Of a DNA stretch of 7,866 bases, positions 5,389 to 7,866 are shown in pieces (position 1 is the first letter of the stretch; the number at the start of each line of letters is the position of its first letter). The notes beneath the pieces were generated by a model, which saw only the letters and a list, made by a program, of their open reading frames with translations, did not search any database and was not told where the DNA came from. The position numbers and the translations under genes were made by a program. This DNA is from Gammaproteobacteria bacterium (GTDB lineage Bacteria; Pseudomonadota; Gammaproteobacteria; DSM-26407): contig JAQVKR010000111.1 of the NCBI GenBank assembly GCA_028694565.1, forward strand, positions 1-7,866, written 5' to 3'.

Positions 5389-7866
5389 ATGCGGCAGGGC
5401 TTACTCGAACGTTCGGGCCATACCCCGCGCCGCCGGGCCTGGTTCGCCAGCGGGGGCGTCCTGCTGCTGCTCCTGGCCCTCTGGCAGCTGGGCGGCTACT
5501 GGCTGGAGGGCCACCTGCGCGCCGATCTCCAGGCCCGCGTCGAGTTGCGGGCCGGCGCGCAGGTGGCGCGGCTGGAGTCCGCGCTCCGGCAGCGCTTCCG
5601 CCTCCTCGACGGACTTGCCGCTTTCACCGCCCACACACCGAAGGACGACCGCTTCAAGCCCGCCTTCGAGGATTTCTCCTCCCACCTGCAGCGCAACGAT
5701 CCCGCCATCCTCGCCTTCAGCCTGATTCCCCGGGAGGGCCGCGGCTACCGTTGGGAGGCGCCGGGCGTCGAGCTGCCCGCCGCCTCGCCCCGCCCTCCGC
5801 CCGTCCCCGGGCTGCCGACCCCCGGCCTGGCCCGGCTCGGCCCGGTGCTCGACGCGGGCGCCGGGCGCCTGGCCGTGGAAGCCATTCTGCCCATCTACAA
5901 TCACGACCTGTTCTGGGGGCGCGCCACCGCGCTGCTGGCGCTCGCCCCGCTCCTGCGGGAGGCCGGACTGGAGGCGGGCGACCCGGGGCTGGAGTGGGCA
6001 CTGCTGACGCCGCAGCGGCGCCTGCTGGGCGGCCGCTCCACGCTCCTGGAGCGGAATCCGCGCTACTTCGGCGTCAACCTGCCCGGAAGCGACTGGCGCC
6101 TGGCCGTGGAGCCCAGGGACGGCTGGGAGGCGGCCGTCATCACGCCGCTGCGCCTGTACGGTGCGGGCGGGTTGACGCTGGTGGTGCTGCTGACCGCCCT
6201 GTTCCACCTCCTGGCCGGACGCCAGGCCTGGCTGGCCGAGAGCGTCCACCAGAGCACCGAGGTCCTGACCCGGACCAACCGCAGCCTGCAGCGGGAAGCC
6301 CGCGGCCGCCTGCGCCTGGAGGAGCAGCTGCAGCTCTTCCGTGATCTGGTCGATCATTCGCCGGACGCCTTTTTCGTCATCGAACCGGCGACCGCCAATG
6401 TCGTGGAGATCAACCGCCCCGGCTGCCGGCTGTTCGAGCGATCCCGCGACCTCCTGGTCGACGCCCCGTTTCCGGAGCTGGTGAATCTCGATGGCGGAAT
6501 GGAGGGCTGGAGCGACCTGGTCACCGCCGTGCAGACGGAACCGGGCAGGCGGACGCCCGGCGAGATCCGGCTGCGCGATGGCAGTCGGCGGCCGGTGGAA
6601 ATCGCCCTCAGCCATGTCAATCGGGGCAGCGAGCGCCGCCTGGTGGCGGTCGTGCGCGATGCCAGCGAACGGACCCGGACCGAGCAGTCGCTGCGCGAGG
6701 ACGAGTCGCGCCTCAGGCGCATCGTCGAGGAGATGCCGGTGATGCTGAGCGCCGGCGACGAGCAGGGCCGGGTACTGTTCTGGAACCGCGCCTGCGAGCG
6801 GGTGAGCGGTTACCGCGCCGAGGAGATCGTGGGCGACGCGGAAGCCTCCGCCCTGCTCTATCCGGACCCCGATTACCGGCGGCGAATGCTGGCTGAGCGG
6901 AACCGGTGGGGGCACAACTACCGCGACCGGGAGTGGCGGCTGACCACCCGCAGCGGCGAGGTGCGCCATATTCTCTGGTCGGACATCTCGGCCCAGGTTC
7001 CGATACCCGGCTGGCCCTACTGGGGCGTCGGCGTGGATATCACCCCCCTGCGCCACGCCGAGGAGCGGCTAAGCCTCTACCAGGCCATCTTCTCCCACTC
7101 CACCGACGCGGTGGGCATCATCGCCACCGACGGCCGCTACCTGCGCCAGAACGCGGCGCACCGGCGCCTGCTCGGCTACGAGGACGAGATCCTGCACCGC
7201 AACACGCCCGCCCTGCACATGGGCGAGCAGAACTTCAACGACATCGTCCATGATCTCGAGCACAAGGGGGACTTCCGCGGCGAGGTCACCTGCCGGCGCG
7301 CGGACGGCCGGCACATCGAGGTGGAGATATCCGCCTTCCCGGTCCTGGACGAGACCGGCCGCCCCTTCTGCTACGTGGGCATCAAGCGCGACGCCACCGA
7401 GCGCCGGCGGGTGGAGCAGCGCCTGCGCCAGGCCGCGACCGTATTCGAGAACACCACCGAGGGGGTCATGATCACCGATGCCCGCCAGCGCATCGTCATG
7501 GTCAACGAGGCCTTCACCTCCATCACCGGCTACAGCCGCCGCGAGGCCCTCGGCCGCACCCCCGGCCTGCTCGGCTCCGGCCACCACCCGCAGAGCTTCT
7601 TCGACGCCATGAACGCCCAGTTGCGCGAACAGGGCCAGTGGCGCGGCGAGATCTGGAACCGGCGCCGCGACGGCGAGCTCTACCCCGCCTGGCTCAGCAT
7701 CGGCACCGTCCGCAACGACGCGGGCGAGATCAGCAACTTCGTCGCCGTCTTCTCGGACATCAGCTCCATCAAGGAATCGGAGCGCAAGTTCGCCCACCTC
7801 GCCCACCACGACGCCCTCACCGGGCTGCCCAACCGGCTGCTGTTCCATGCCCGGCTGGAGCAGGCC
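5389..7866 (+). CDS. Membrane sensor: CHASE-like, four PAS domains, GGDEF (3' partial)
   Basis: The frame stays open for 826 codons to the window edge, so the C-terminus is missing. A basic N-terminus precedes a membrane segment at about 17-38. A periplasmic region follows (about 40-255) that resembles a CHASE ligand-binding domain, with the stretch AILAFSLIPREGRGYRWE, and then a second membrane segment at about 256-277. A probable signalling helix or coiled coil (about 280-320) leads into four PAS domains: about 315-430 (VDHSPDAFFVIEP), 444-560 (PVMLSAGDEQGRVLFWN), 563-680 (HSTDAVGIIATDGRYLRQN) and 682-800 (NTTEGVMITDARQRIVMVN). The last PAS is followed by HDALTGLPNR (807-816), the diagnostic start of a GGDEF domain. 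The product is therefore probably a diguanylate cyclase or a GGDEF-EAL protein controlling cyclic di-GMP in response to a periplasmic signal. The catalytic GGDEF motif, and any EAL domain, lie beyond the window, so activity cannot be judged. The start follows a clear AAGGAG site. The CHASE call is less certain than the PAS and GGDEF calls. Confidence 0.92.
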   Translation, partial: MRQGLLERSGHTPRRRAWFASGGVLLLLLALWQLGGYWLEGHLRADLQARVELRAGAQVARLESALRQRFRLLDGLAAFTAHTPKDDRFKPAFEDFSSHLQRNDPAILAFSLIPREGRGYRWEAPGVELPAASPRPPPVPGLPTPGLARLGPVLDAGAGRLAVEAILPIYNHDLFWGRATALLALAPLLREAGLEAGDPGLEWALLTPQRRLLGGRSTLLERNPRYFGVNLPGSDWRLAVEPRDGWEAAVITPLRLYGAGGLTLVVLLTALFHLLAGRQAWLAESVHQSTEVLTRTNRSLQREARGRLRLEEQLQLFRDLVDHSPDAFFVIEPATANVVEINRPGCRLFERSRDLLVDAPFPELVNLDGGMEGWSDLVTAVQTEPGRRTPGEIRLRDGSRRPVEIALSHVNRGSERRLVAVVRDASERTRTEQSLREDESRLRRIVEEMPVMLSAGDEQGRVLFWNRACERVSGYRAEEIVGDAEASALLYPDPDYRRRMLAERNRWGHNYRDREWRLTTRSGEVRHILWSDISAQVPIPGWPYWGVGVDITPLRHAEERLSLYQAIFSHSTDAVGIIATDGRYLRQNAAHRRLLGYEDEILHRNTPALHMGEQNFNDIVHDLEHKGDFRGEVTCRRADGRHIEVEISAFPVLDETGRPFCYVGIKRDATERRRVEQRLRQAATVFENTTEGVMITDARQRIVMVNEAFTSITGYSRREALGRTPGLLGSGHHPQSFFDAMNAQLREQGQWRGEIWNRRRDGELYPAWLSIGTVRNDAGEISNFVAVFSDISSIKESERKFAHLAHHDALTGLPNRLLFHARLEQA

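Noticed and set aside
5401..7056. 551-codon open frame on the - strand opposite the sensor gene
   Set aside because: It has no recognisable domain and an unusual composition rich in Gly/Gln/Ala/Pro, while the + strand frame shows PAS domains across the same bases.

Overview
The window is 7.9 kb of very GC-rich DNA with tightly packed genes, all reading on the + strand. It looks like chromosomal DNA of a high-GC proteobacterium, most likely a gammaproteobacterium of the sulfur-oxidising or Ectothiorhodospira/Chromatium kind. The taxon is an inference from base composition, a codon bias towards G/C third positions and the gene repertoire; no rRNA or other marker gene is present. I see no tRNA, CRISPR array, insertion sequence, phage gene or attachment site.

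Layout: (1) positions 2-1792 hold an ABC exporter of the Atm1/ABCB7/HMT1 type, missing only its extreme N-terminus at the window edge. (2) After a 137-bp gap with an inverted repeat and a promoter-like box, 1930-3480 encodes a type 2 'thymidine phosphorylase', the family that contains archaeal AMP phosphorylase. (3) After a 128-bp gap, 3609-4538 encodes a PRPP synthase homologue that resembles archaeal enzymes more than the classical bacterial Prs. (4) Four bases later, 4543-5208 encodes a DUF1614-type polytopic membrane protein, probably translationally coupled to (3). (5) After a 180-bp gap, 5389 to the window end encodes a membrane sensor with a CHASE-like periplasmic region, four PAS domains and the start of a GGDEF domain, cut by the window edge.

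The most interesting part is the central cluster (2)-(4). The phosphorylase family can split a nucleoside or nucleoside 5'-monophosphate with phosphate to give a base and ribose 1-phosphate or ribose 1,5-bisphosphate. The neighbouring PRPP synthase homologue makes PRPP and releases AMP. Their proximity suggests a nucleotide-salvage or ribose-phosphate recycling module, with an uncharacterised membrane protein attached. The biochemical activity cannot be settled from sequence, and the bacterial branch has a Ser-to-Cys change at a phosphate-binding position. The Atm1-type exporter and the cyclic-di-GMP-type sensor look like independent flanking units.
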